This document shows, one piece after another, positions 1 to 6,377 of a stretch of DNA of 8,803 nt. Source of the DNA: Hyphomicrobiaceae bacterium (GTDB lineage Bacteria; Pseudomonadota; Alphaproteobacteria; Rhizobiales; Hyphomicrobiaceae). The notes under the pieces are model-generated. The model was not told the DNA's origin. It did no database searches and saw only the letters and a program-made list of their open reading frames with translations. The stretch lies in contig JAGRKR010000533.1 in assembly GCA_020442225.1 (NCBI GenBank), forward strand, positions 1-8,803. The letters run 5' to 3'. The position numbers and the translations under genes were made by a program. How positions within the stretch are numbered: position 1 is the stretch's first letter; each line of letters opens with the position of its first letter.

Positions 1-146
1 GCGCGCTCGGCGTCGAGCACTTCGGCCAGTCGGGCTCGGTGCAGGAACTGTACGCGCACTATGGGCTCGATGTGAACGCCATCCTGGCCGCGGCGGAATC
101 CGTCAGGCCCGGCCGGCCAGTGCGCTATCGCTGGTTGCAGGCCTGA
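1..146 (+). CDS. C-terminal fragment of a transketolase/pyruvate dehydrogenase E1-like TPP enzyme
   Basis: This is the last 47 codons of a gene that begins before the window; the frame starts at base 3 and stops with TGA at 144-146. The fragment opens ALGVEHFGQSGSVQELYAHY, followed by GLD and an Ala-rich helix. A Gly-Val-x-x-Phe-Gly-x-Ser stretch followed by a Leu-Tyr-x-His-x-Gly helix is typical of the C-terminal domain of transketolases, homodimeric pyruvate dehydrogenase E1 and related TPP enzymes. No TPP-binding or catalytic residues fall inside the window, so transketolase, E1 or another family member cannot be told apart. The gene converges on the oxygenase gene, with only 15 bp between the stops. 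The family call is fairly safe; the exact enzyme is not. Confidence 0.6.
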   Translation, partial: ALGVEHFGQSGSVQELYAHYGLDVNAILAAAESVRPGRPVRYRWLQA

Positions 147-154
147 GCGGCCGG

Positions 155-171
155 CGCCGCCTCAAGCGGCG
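155..171. terminator. Hairpin between convergent stops
   Basis: CGCCGC (155-160) and GCGGCG (166-171) form a 6-bp perfect stem around a CTCAA loop. The stop of the minus-strand oxygenase gene lies in the loop, and the hairpin starts 8 bp after the + strand stop. It could end transcription both ways, but there is no T-run on either side, so it is a weak call. Confidence 0.3.
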
Positions 172-824
172 ATCGGCGCCTCGGGGAAGGAGAGCTGCTC
201 GCGGGCGCGCCACTCGTTGGTGACGTAATTGATGATCAGCGACTTGCGCACGCCCTCGATCTTGCGCGGCTCGAAGCCGTGGTACGTGTCGTTGGAGGGT
301 ATGAAGATCATGGCTCCGTTCGGAACGAAGGGGGAGCGGCCCACGTGCTTCTTGTCGGCATCGTAGATGTCGGTGCCGAGCTGGCCATGGCGCGGGTCCT
401 TCGACAGGTACAGCAGCATCGTGAAGACCTTGACGCCGAGGTCGGTGTGCGGCTCCAGCCAGAAGCTGTCGGTGTCCTGCGCATACTCGACGCGCAGATA
501 GGTGCCGGCGAGGCGCGTGCCGAAGAACGAGGCGATGCGGTCGGTGACGGTCCGCGACTGGAACGCCTGCGAGAACGCCTCGACGGCAGCGTACCGCTTG
601 CGGGCCTCGACATCGAAATAGGTGCGCGTGGCGTTGTGAATCTCGCGCTTGCCGGAGACGCCGCCGAGCTCGGGGGCCGGCAATGGCAGGTCGGTGATCT
701 CGTCGGCCACATCGCGCGGCAGACAGTCCTTGAGGAACCAATGGCGGTAGGGCTTGTCGCCGGACGTCGAGGCCGCAAAGCTCGCGAGCAGCGTCTCGGC
801 AATGGCGTCAGGCGAGCTCGTCAT
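162..824 (-). CDS. 2OG-Fe(II) oxygenase family protein
   Basis: A 220-residue protein that looks like a non-heme iron, 2-oxoglutarate-dependent dioxygenase, an enzyme class that usually hydroxylates a substrate while converting 2-oxoglutarate and O2 to succinate and CO2. The iron triad is visible: H126 and D128 in EPHTDLGVKVF, and a distal His at H182 in DTYHGFEP. R193 in GVRKSLIINY is placed to hold the 2-oxoglutarate carboxylate. The span between the motifs is predicted beta-rich, as expected for a double-stranded beta-helix core. There is no signal peptide, so it is probably cytoplasmic. The ATG at 822-824 is preceded by CAGGA (833-837) at 8-nt spacing, which supports this start. It lies downstream of the O-methyltransferase on the same strand but 213 bp away. 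The substrate is unknown; proline, sugar-linked or peptide substrates are all possible. Confidence 0.85.
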   Translation of the reverse strand: MTSSPDAIAETLLASFAASTSGDKPYRHWFLKDCLPRDVADEITDLPLPAPELGGVSGKREIHNATRTYFDVEARKRYAAVEAFSQAFQSRTVTDRIASFFGTRLAGTYLRVEYAQDTDSFWLEPHTDLGVKVFTMLLYLSKDPRHGQLGTDIYDADKKHVGRSPFVPNGAMIFIPSNDTYHGFEPRKIEGVRKSLIINYVTNEWRAREQLSFPEAPIAA

Positions 825-926
825 GGCGTTGGTCCTGTTTCGGTTTGTCCGGAGGCGACCGTGATCGCCCGTCTATCTCGGCGGATCGACGCGTGCCTGG
901 AATGCGTCGGATCGCCACCCCCGGGG

Positions 927-943
927 AAAAGCCCGCCGGGCGG
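927..943 (-). terminator. Possible intrinsic terminator after the O-methyltransferase
   Basis: Read on the minus strand, a compact GC inverted repeat (GCCC-GGC-GGGC, plus-strand 931-941, flanked by further G/C) is followed directly by TTTT (plus-strand AAAA, 927-930). It lies about 95 bp after the O-methyltransferase stop and about 100 bp before the oxygenase start, so it could separate the two transcripts. The stem is only 4 to 5 bp, which limits confidence. Confidence 0.35.
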
Positions 944-1015
944 CGAGGTTAGCACGCCGACAGACCGCATCTCCCGAACAATTTGCCTGCGAGACCGCAC
1001 TTTGCACACGTCATG

Positions 1016-1029
1016 GCGCACGCGTGCGC
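1016..1029. repeat. Perfect 14-bp palindrome
   Basis: GCGCACGCGTGCGC is its own reverse complement and lies 8 bp beyond the O-methyltransferase stop codon. It has no loop, so it is a poor RNA hairpin. It could be a protein-binding site or simply a chance result of high G+C. Confidence 0.4.
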
Positions 1030-1037
1030 TGACGGGA

Positions 1038-1703
1038 TCAGGCCTTGAGGCGCGCCATGAGCAGGCCGTCGCCGATCGGCAGGATGGCCGTGTCGACTCG
1101 CGTGTCGGCATGCACCGTCCGGGTGACGGCGCGGATCATTTCGGTCGTCTCGCGGGTGTCGTCGGGGTCGGCGACGGCGCCGCTCCACAGGATGTTGTCG
1201 AGGAGGATGAGGCCGCCCGGGCGGACCAGCCCATGGCAGGCTTCGTAGTAGGCGGCGTAAGTCTCCTTGTCGGCGTCGATGAAGGCCATGTCGAAGGGCC
1301 GGCCAGGGCTCTCGACGGCCAGCTTCGACAGGGTCTCGGTGGCCGGGGCGAGGCGCAGATCAATCCTGTCGGCGACGCCGGCGGATTGCCAGTAGCGGCG
1401 GGCGACAGCGGTGAACGGGGCGCTGACGTCGCAGGCGACGATGCGGCCCTCGGGCGGCATCGCCAGCGCCACGGCGAGCGAGCTGTAGCCGGTGAAGGTG
1501 CCGATCTCGAGATAGCGGCGGACGCCGAGCAGGCGGGTCAGCACACCCATGAACTGCCCCTGCTCGGGCGAGATCTGCATGCGGGCCTCGGGGAGCGCCG
1601 CCGTCTCCTCGCGCAGCTTGCGCAGGATCTCCGGCTCGCGGATGAGGCTATTCTGCATGTAGTCGTAGAGTGCGTCGCTGAGGCCGATGGAGCGGGTCGA
1701 CAT
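1038..1703 (-). CDS. Class I SAM-dependent O-methyltransferase (caffeoyl-CoA OMT family)
   Basis: A 221-residue protein of normal length for the small, metal-dependent O-methyltransferases that move a methyl group from S-adenosylmethionine to catechol-type hydroxyls. The SAM site is [17 protein letters not shown] (64-80), with an acidic residue, D92, after the second strand. FIDADKETY (141-149) and LLDNILWSG (167-175) provide the usual Asp/Asp-Asn metal ligands, D143 and D169-N170. The N-terminal 45 residues are helical, as in the family. The open frame runs further back to 1865, but the ATG at 1701-1703 is preferred: it has AAGG (1712-1715) at 8-nt spacing, it starts where family homology starts, and a longer version would overlap the divergent acetyltransferase gene. 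The methyl acceptor is unknown. No phenylpropanoid genes are nearby. Confidence 0.88.
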   Translation of the reverse strand: MSTRSIGLSDALYDYMQNSLIREPEILRKLREETAALPEARMQISPEQGQFMGVLTRLLGVRRYLEIGTFTGYSSLAVALAMPPEGRIVACDVSAPFTAVARRYWQSAGVADRIDLRLAPATETLSKLAVESPGRPFDMAFIDADKETYAAYYEACHGLVRPGGLILLDNILWSGAVADPDDTRETTEMIRAVTRTVHADTRVDTAILPIGDGLLMARLKA

Positions 1704-1779
1704 CTGGGTTGCCTTCACTGGGGTCGGGGTGCTTGAAGCAAGGCACAGCAGAGAGTGGCCGTCAACGGGAGCCGGGGTC
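1704..1779. promoter_or_regulatory. Divergent promoter region between O-methyltransferase and acetyltransferase
   Basis: These 76 bp separate two divergent start codons and must hold both ribosome-binding sites (AAGG at 1712-1715 for the minus gene, GGGAG at 1767-1771 for the plus gene) and probably both promoters. An 11-bp palindrome, TGCTTGAAGCA (1730-1740), lies near the middle and is well placed for a shared regulator. I see no clear -35/-10 pair, so promoter positions are inferred from layout only. Confidence 0.45.
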
Positions 1780-2448
1780 ATGGCCGAGGACGACATCCGC
1801 GTGCGCCAGCGCCGGAAGATGGTGCTGCGGGAAGCCCCGACAGTGCATCCGAGGGCCACGGTCAAGGCGTGCGTGCTCGGACGCTATACCGAGATTGGCC
1901 CGCGCTCGAGCGTCGTGGAGGCCCGGCTCGGCGACTACTCCTATGTCGTCAATGATTGCGAGATAGCCAACGCCGACATCGGCAAGTTCTGCTCGATCGC
2001 CGGCCATTGCCGCATCAACCCCGGCAATCACCCGACGTGGCGGGCGAGCCAGTCGTACTTCACGTATCGATCGAGCATGCTCTGGCCCGAGGAAGCCGAC
2101 GAGGAAGCGTTCTTCGACTGGCGGCGCGAGCAGTGGGTGACCATCGGCCATGACGTCTGGCTCGGGCATGGCGCGATCGTGCTGCCCGGCGTCACCATCG
2201 CGACAGGGGCGGTCGTTGCAGCCGGCGCCGTCGTCAGCCGCGACGTGGCTGGTTATGCGATCGTGGCCGGCGTGCCGGCGCGGCCCGTGCGCCGCCGCTT
2301 CAGCGAGGAGATCGAGGCGCAACTCCTCGCCATCCGCTGGTGGGATTGGGATCACGAGACGCTGCGCCGTGCGCTCCCCGATTTCCGCGCGCTGGCGATC
2401 GAGGAGTTCTGTGCGAAGTATGCCGGTGGCGCGGCGGCGGGCGACTGA
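1780..2448 (+). CDS. Left-handed beta-helix (hexapeptide repeat) acetyltransferase, phosphonate-metabolism type
   Basis: A 222-residue acyltransferase of the trimeric hexapeptide-repeat class, probably using acetyl-CoA. Imperfect hexapeptide turns run through about residues 21-80 and resume at 121-168. Between them is an inserted loop with [19 protein letters not shown] (79-97). H84 and H130 (in [11 protein letters not shown]) are candidate catalytic bases. The core, the RRRFSEEI segment (171-178) and the WWDWD helix (187-191) closely match from memory the acetyltransferase subfamily annotated 'phosphonate metabolism protein, transferase hexapeptide repeat family', often found beside C-P lyase genes. 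No phn gene is seen here, so the acceptor is open. The start at 1780 has GGGAG at 8-nt spacing; an in-frame ATG at 1819 is the alternative. The stop is 6 bp before the first AEC permease start, suggesting co-transcription. Confidence 0.85.
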   Translation: MAEDDIRVRQRRKMVLREAPTVHPRATVKACVLGRYTEIGPRSSVVEARLGDYSYVVNDCEIANADIGKFCSIAGHCRINPGNHPTWRASQSYFTYRSSMLWPEEADEEAFFDWRREQWVTIGHDVWLGHGAIVLPGVTIATGAVVAAGAVVSRDVAGYAIVAGVPARPVRRRFSEEIEAQLLAIRWWDWDHETLRRALPDFRALAIEEFCAKYAGGAAAGD

Positions 2449-2454
2449 ACGACC

Positions 2455-3369
2455 ATGCGGCTGTTCCTGGACATCTTCACGAACATCACGCTGCCGATCC
2501 TGGCGGTCGCGGCGGTCGGCTGGTTCGCGCAACGGCGGCTCGCGCTGAACGTCGAGACCCTCAGCCGCCTGCTCGTGAACCTCCTGCTGCCGTGTTTCCT
2601 CCTCAACTACTTCGCCACGGTCCGCGTCCCCGTACTGGAGGTCTGGCCGACGGCGTGGTTCACCATCCTGCAGTTCACGGCTCTGACGCTGATCGGTTGG
2701 CTCGTGGCCTTGATATTCCGCGTTCCCGCGGGGCAGCGTTCCGTGGTGGCGTTGGCGCTCGCATTCCCGAACACCGGCAATTTCGGCCTGCCGCTGGCGC
2801 AACTGGCGTTCCCGGCTGAGCTGATCGTGCATCAGGCCGTCATCGTCAGCCTCCAGACGGCGATCATGGTGCCCGTGGCGGCGCTGATCCTGGCCACCCC
2901 GGAAGGAAAGCGGCGCTCGGTTCTCGGCCCCGTGCTGCGCAGCCCGATGATCTGGGCGGTGGCGGCAGGTGTGGCGCTGCGCTGGTACGAGGTGACGCTT
3001 CCCCCGATGATCGAGCGCCCACTCGCCATCATCGGCAGCGCCTATGCGGCGGTGGCGCTGCTGACGCTCGGCGGCGGACTGGCGGTCACGGCGCACGCCA
3101 TCCGCGGCGGTGCGGTGGCGTTGATGGTGGTGCTGAAGCTGCTGGTGGCGCCGGCCCTGACCTGGGGCCTGGCAGTGGGTCTCGGCTTTTCCGGTGGGCT
3201 GCTCGACCTCCTCGTGGTTGCCGCGGCGGCGCCGGCCGCGCTGCTGCTGGTGATCTTCACGTTGCAATACAACCGCCATCCCGGGCTGGCGTCGGGCGCG
3301 GTTTTCCTTTCTACCATCCTCTCACCACTGACCGTCACGCTCTGGGTGTTGGCGACGCGCCTCTACTGA
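2455..3369 (+). CDS. AEC family transporter (auxin efflux carrier-like permease), copy 1
   Basis: A 304-residue integral inner-membrane protein, the normal length for bacterial AEC permeases, secondary transporters often linked to organic acids such as malate or malonate. The chain is hydrophobic throughout, with about ten predicted spans arranged as two halves joined by a short basic loop near GKRR (151-154). In the first half, LLLPCF (43-48) and the broken helix PNTGNFGLP (105-113) are the family's core motif. In the second half, a Pro at 260 in AAAAPA marks the matching broken helix. The start lies 6 bp after the acetyltransferase stop and has no strong Shine-Dalgarno sequence, so translation is probably coupled. 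A paralogue follows 33 bp downstream. The substrate cannot be inferred. Confidence 0.88.
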   Translation: MRLFLDIFTNITLPILAVAAVGWFAQRRLALNVETLSRLLVNLLLPCFLLNYFATVRVPVLEVWPTAWFTILQFTALTLIGWLVALIFRVPAGQRSVVALALAFPNTGNFGLPLAQLAFPAELIVHQAVIVSLQTAIMVPVAALILATPEGKRRSVLGPVLRSPMIWAVAAGVALRWYEVTLPPMIERPLAIIGSAYAAVALLTLGGGLAVTAHAIRGGAVALMVVLKLLVAPALTWGLAVGLGFSGGLLDLLVVAAAAPAALLLVIFTLQYNRHPGLASGAVFLSTILSPLTVTLWVLATRLY

Positions 3370-3402
3370 GCAGGCAACCGCAAGCTGGGATCTGGTGCAG
3401 CG

Positions 3403-4320
3403 ATGGCGCTCTTCGTCGAAATCCTGATGCGCGTGACGCTGCCGATCTGCGTGCTGGTGGCGCTCGGCTGGCTGCTTCAGGGGCGCCTCAAGCTCGATGT
3501 CGCCTCGCTCAATCGGCTCCAGGTCTACGTGGTGCTGCCATGCTTCCTCGTGCACTTCCTGTCAGCGGGCGCGCAGCCGCTGTCGGCGGTCTGGCAGACG
3601 GCGTACTTCACGGTCGTGCAATTCATGTTCCTGATCCCGATGGGCTGGCTGCTGGCGCTGGCGTTCAGGCTGCGGCGAGGCCTCGGGCCAGTCGTGGGAT
3701 TGGCCACGGCCTACGCGAACGTCGGCTTCTTCGGCATTCCCGTGACGCAACTCGCCTTCGGGGCGGACTACCTGATCCACCAGTCGGTCATCACGGCGTT
3801 GACGGCGATCATGATCGTGACCGTGGGGGTATGGTTGCTCGCCCCGAGCGCGGGCGGGGTCCTGGCGCGGCTCAAGAGCGCCTTCGCGACGCCGATGATC
3901 CCGGCGGTCGTGCTCGGGCTGTCGCTCCGCGGTGTCGAGGTGACGCTGCCGCCGCTGGTCGGCATTCCCATACAGATGATCGGCTCGATCTTCACGCCGC
4001 TGGCGCTCTACACGCTCGGTGCGCAGCTCGCGCAATCGTCCCTCGGTGCGATCAGGCTCGGTCCGCAGACGCTGATGCTCGTATTGAAGTTCCTTCTGGC
4101 GCCGGTCGTGACCTGGGCGCTGGCATACGTCATGGACCTTCCGAAGGACCTGACGGCATTGCTCGTCGTGGCGGCGTCGACACCCGTCGGCGTGCTGATC
4201 ACGGTCTTTTGTGCGGAGTATCGGCGCGACCCGGAGTTCATCAATGCGGCCGTCGTGATCTCGACGGCGCTGTCCCCACTGGTCGTGACCGCATGGATTC
4301 TGATCATGCGCTCCGTCTGA
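3403..4320 (+). CDS. AEC family transporter, copy 2 (tandem paralogue)
   Basis: A 305-residue permease with the same ten-span layout as the gene before it. The first 130 residues of the two proteins align without gaps, with 62 identities by my hand count, and the similarity continues to the C-terminus, so this is an old tandem duplication. The core motif here reads ANVGFFGIP (105-113): the first Asn is kept (N106) but the second Asn of copy 1 (N109) is Phe. The second-half Pro is conserved (P261 in ASTPVG). The changed core suggests a different substrate or a partner role. The gene starts at the ATG at 3403, 33 bp after copy 1, with only a weak GGGA-type ribosome site, and is likely in the same operon. 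Confidence 0.88.
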   Translation: MALFVEILMRVTLPICVLVALGWLLQGRLKLDVASLNRLQVYVVLPCFLVHFLSAGAQPLSAVWQTAYFTVVQFMFLIPMGWLLALAFRLRRGLGPVVGLATAYANVGFFGIPVTQLAFGADYLIHQSVITALTAIMIVTVGVWLLAPSAGGVLARLKSAFATPMIPAVVLGLSLRGVEVTLPPLVGIPIQMIGSIFTPLALYTLGAQLAQSSLGAIRLGPQTLMLVLKFLLAPVVTWALAYVMDLPKDLTALLVVAASTPVGVLITVFCAEYRRDPEFINAAVVISTALSPLVVTAWILIMRSV

Positions 4321-4333
4321 TCGGGCGGCCGAC

Positions 4334-4389
4334 GGGCGAGGGGGGCGCCACGGACGGCGCAAATCCGCTTCCATCCCCCGCGCTCGCCC
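4334..4389 (+). terminator. Nested GC hairpin after the AEC genes
   Basis: GGGCGAG-GGGGG (4334-4345) can pair with CCCCC...CTCGCCC (4375-4389) with a 3-nt bulge. Inside it, GCGCC (4345-4349) can pair with GGCGC (4356-4360). The structure lies 13 bp after the second AEC stop and could end or attenuate that transcript before the GST gene. There is no T-run after it, so an intrinsic terminator is uncertain. Confidence 0.28.
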
Positions 4390-4435
4390 TCTAGGCTCCG
4401 TCAGCGCGACGCTGGCAGCACCGGAGGCAAGGCAG

Positions 4436-5065
4436 ATGATAGATCTCTACACATGGTCCACGCCCAACGGGCGGAAGATCTCGATCATGCTCGAGGAGGC
4501 GGGGCTGCCTTACACGGCGCACAAGGTGGACATCTCGAAGGACGAGCAGTTCAAGCCGGAGTTCCTGAAGATCAGCCCCAACAACCGCATTCCCGCGATC
4601 GTCGATCGGGAGAACGGGCAATCGGTGTTCGAGTCGGGCGCCATCCTGATCTATCTCGCCGAGAAGTCGGGGAAGTTCCTGCCGGCGAGCGGGCCGGGAC
4701 GCTGGCAGACGCTCGAGTGGCTGATGTGGCAGATGGGCGGCGCCGGTCCGATGATCGGCCAGGTGCACCATTTCCTGCGTTATGCCGAGGGCAAGTCTCC
4801 CTACGCCGAGGAGCGCTACCTGAAGGAGACGCAGCGGCTTTACGGTGTCCTCGACCGCCGGCTGGCGCAGGTGCAATTCATGGCCGGCGACTACTCGATT
4901 GCCGACATGGCCACGTGGCCGTGGATTTCGCGGTTCGAGTGGCATCGCATCGATCTGAGGAAGTACCCGAACGTGCTCAGGTGGTACAAGGAGATCGCAG
5001 CGCGCCCCGCCGTGCAGAGGGGCTACCACGTGCCGGTGCAGCAGCCCGGCATCCCCATGCCGTAG
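4436..5065 (+). CDS. yfcG: Glutathione S-transferase, YfcG-like disulfide-bond oxidoreductase
   Basis: A 209-residue cytoplasmic glutathione transferase. The N-terminal thioredoxin-like domain (1-82) opens MIDLYTWSTPNGRKISIMLE; T9 and N11 in TPNG take the place of the catalytic Ser/Tyr/Cys of other GSTs, as in E. coli YfcG, a glutathione-dependent disulfide reductase. SPNNRIPAI (47-55), with the cis-Pro, and ESGAI (66-70) form the glutathione-binding site. The helical C-terminal domain carries the conserved N-capping segment YSIADMATWPW (153-163). Similarity to YfcG runs over the whole length from memory. The start has GGAGG (4423-4427) at 8-nt spacing, one of the best ribosome sites in the window. 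It precedes the DapA-like gene by 42 bp on the same strand. It may serve general redox balance or handle a thiol-reactive intermediate; the sequence cannot say which. Confidence 0.9.
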   Translation: MIDLYTWSTPNGRKISIMLEEAGLPYTAHKVDISKDEQFKPEFLKISPNNRIPAIVDRENGQSVFESGAILIYLAEKSGKFLPASGPGRWQTLEWLMWQMGGAGPMIGQVHHFLRYAEGKSPYAEERYLKETQRLYGVLDRRLAQVQFMAGDYSIADMATWPWISRFEWHRIDLRKYPNVLRWYKEIAARPAVQRGYHVPVQQPGIPMP

Positions 5066-5107
5066 GCCGGCAGGCCGCTCGACACATCAGCTTCCAAGAG
5101 GGTCTCA

Positions 5108-6031
5108 ATGAGCCAGTCGAAGAACTTTTCCGGCGTGATCGCCCCGGTGACGACGCCGTTCGGCGAGGATGGCGCGCCGGACGCGGACCGCTTCGTCGCC
5201 CACGCACAATGGTTGATGGAGGACGGCTGCACCGGCCTGGCGCCGTTCGGCACGACGAGCGAGGCGAACTCGCTCGGGCTGGACGAGCGCATGGAGTTGC
5301 TCGAGGCGCTGGTGGAAGGCGGGCTTGCACCGGAGACGCTGATGCCGGGGACGGGCACCTGCTCGCTCACCGACACCGTGATCCTGACGCGCCACGCGGT
5401 CGACATGGGCGCGGGCGGCGTACTGATGCTGCCGCCCTTCTACTACAAGCAGCCGAGCGAGGAGGGGCTCTACCGCTTCTTCAGCGACGTCATCGAGCAG
5501 GTCGGCGACGATCGCCTCAAGGTCTACCTCTACCATATTCCTCCGGTGGCTCAGGTCGGCATCCCGCTGCCGCTGATCGCGCGCCTCAGGGCCGCTTTCC
5601 CCGATACGGTGGTGGGGCTCAAGGATTCCTCCGGCGACTGGTCCAACACCAAGGCGATCCTCGATGCCAATCCCGGCTTCGAAGTTTTTCCGGGGTCCGA
5701 GGTCTTCCTGCTCGATGGCCTCAAGGCTGGCGGTGCCGGCTGCATCTCGGCCACCGCCAACGTCAGCGCCAAGGCGATCCGCGCGGTCTACGACAATTGG
5801 CAGGGTGGCGATGCCGCTGGCCTTCAGGCCGGCATCACCCGGCTGCGGCAGGCGGTGCAGGCGTATCCGATGATCCCCGTGCTCAAGGCGCTCATCGCGC
5901 ACTATCGCGACGACGCGGGTTGGTTGGCCATGCGGCCGCCGTTCGAGCCCATGACCGCCGCCGACGCGGCCAAGGCCGTAAGCGCGCTGGCCGGCCAGGG
6001 GGTGACGCTGGAGATTACCGAGACGGCGTGA
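5108..6031 (+). CDS. DapA-superfamily (dihydrodipicolinate synthase-like) lyase/aldolase
   Basis: A 307-residue class I aldolase of the DapA/N-acetylneuraminate lyase superfamily, TIM-barrel enzymes that form a Schiff base between a lysine and pyruvate or another 2-oxo acid. The Schiff-base lysine is K172 in VVGLKDSSGDW, the catalytic tyrosine is Y142 in VYLYHIPP, and the 2-oxo acid carboxylate loop is FGTTSE (47-52). True DapA has an Arg a few residues after the Tyr (R138 in E. coli) to bind the aspartate-semialdehyde-derived carboxylate. Here that stretch is PPVAQVGI, with no Arg. So this is probably a catabolic lyase, dehydratase or aldolase for a sugar acid or aromatic-derived 2-oxo acid, not the lysine-pathway enzyme. 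The ATG at 5108 has AGAGGG (5097-5102) at 5-nt spacing. It is likely co-transcribed with the GST gene. Confidence 0.85.
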   Translation: MSQSKNFSGVIAPVTTPFGEDGAPDADRFVAHAQWLMEDGCTGLAPFGTTSEANSLGLDERMELLEALVEGGLAPETLMPGTGTCSLTDTVILTRHAVDMGAGGVLMLPPFYYKQPSEEGLYRFFSDVIEQVGDDRLKVYLYHIPPVAQVGIPLPLIARLRAAFPDTVVGLKDSSGDWSNTKAILDANPGFEVFPGSEVFLLDGLKAGGAGCISATANVSAKAIRAVYDNWQGGDAAGLQAGITRLRQAVQAYPMIPVLKALIAHYRDDAGWLAMRPPFEPMTAADAAKAVSALAGQGVTLEITETA

Positions 6032-6063
6032 CGCCGGCCTCCGTCCCTGACTCCCCCCCCCCG

Positions 6064-6104
6064 AAAACCATCAACCCCTCCTCGGTGGCGAGAAGGGGTT
6101 GATG
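6064..6104 (-). terminator. Intrinsic terminator, possibly bidirectional
   Basis: CATCAACCCCT (6069-6079) and AGGGGTTGATG (6094-6104) form an 11-bp perfect stem. It continues after one C-A mismatch with CTC/GAG around a GGTGGC loop. Read on the minus strand the stem is followed by GG and then TTTT (plus-strand AAAA, 6064-6067), so it suits the small membrane protein gene that ends at 6144. On the + strand it lies 37 bp after the DapA-like stop but lacks a T-run, so termination there is less sure. Confidence 0.65.
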
Positions 6105-6143
6105 TGGGGATCGCAGGAGTACGCAGGGAGTAACTTCAGTCGC

Positions 6144-6377
6144 TCACTGTCCGACCGGTAGGGAGCCGGTCGTCACGGACGGAGCGGTCGACTTGCTGAT
6201 CACGGAAGCTTTCGGAAACGGCTTGTGGGCAAGCTGGACCACCATCAGGCCGCAGGCGAGCGCGAAGCAGAAGAATGCGGCAAGCTTGGCGAACTGCCAT
6301 CCGCGCCCATTCAAACGTTCTGCTGCCTGGAGGTCCAAGGTCATCCCCGATGTCTGTGTGATCAGCAAGTTGTGCAT
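6144..6377 (-). CDS. Small single-span membrane protein, unknown function
   Basis: A 77-codon frame that I do not recognise. Residues 29-50 (FAKLAAFFCFALACGLMVVQ and the next residues) form one good transmembrane helix. A short N-terminal part carries R21, R25 and K31, and a Ser/Thr/Pro/Lys-rich tail of about 27 residues follows, so the positive-inside rule favours N-in, C-out. The hydrophobic block is lost in the opposing frames, which argues that this strand is the coding one, as does the minus-strand terminator 40 bp after its stop. Its upstream side is the AT-rich island, a likely promoter. The start is uncertain: the ATG at 6375-6377 has no Shine-Dalgarno sequence, and an in-frame ATG at 6342-6344 (Met12) is the alternative, also with only a poor GGGG upstream. 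It could still be a non-coding region. Confidence 0.55.
   Translation of the reverse strand: MHNLLITQTSGMTLDLQAAERLNGRGWQFAKLAAFFCFALACGLMVVQLAHKPFPKASVISKSTAPSVTTGSLPVGQ

Larger units (their letters stand above)
838..1037. other. Intergenic region with palindromes, no gene seen
   Basis: This is the 200 bp between the oxygenase ribosome-binding site and the O-methyltransferase stop, both genes being on the minus strand. I see no convincing coding frame. It holds a terminator-like GC stem with T4 on the minus strand (927-943) and a perfect 14-bp palindrome (1016-1029). It presumably also carries the oxygenase promoter, but I cannot pick convincing -35 and -10 boxes. Confidence 0.5.

Noticed and set aside
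279..1736. 485-codon open frame on the + strand across the oxygenase and O-methyltransferase genes
   Set aside because: It lies antisense to two genes with clear family motifs and has the Arg/Gly/Ala/Val-rich composition of a GC-rich shadow frame. It resembles no family.
1704..1865. Upstream extension of the O-methyltransferase to an earlier ATG (275 codons)
   Set aside because: It would overlap the divergent acetyltransferase gene, the added residues look non-coding, and the inner ATG at 1701-1703 has a good ribosome site.
1762..3279. 505-codon open frame on the - strand opposite the acetyltransferase and first AEC gene
   Set aside because: The translation is rich in Arg, Gln, His and Asp, as expected for the antisense of hydrophobic GC-rich genes. 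The opposite strand encodes full-length, recognisable proteins.
5108..6031. True dihydrodipicolinate synthase (dapA)
   Set aside because: The Arg following the catalytic Tyr is absent and there is no lysine-pathway neighbour.
4453..6102. 549-codon open frame on the + strand across the GST and DapA-like genes
   Set aside because: It is a shifted frame through two well-supported genes, rich in Arg, Gly and Ala with no domain pattern.
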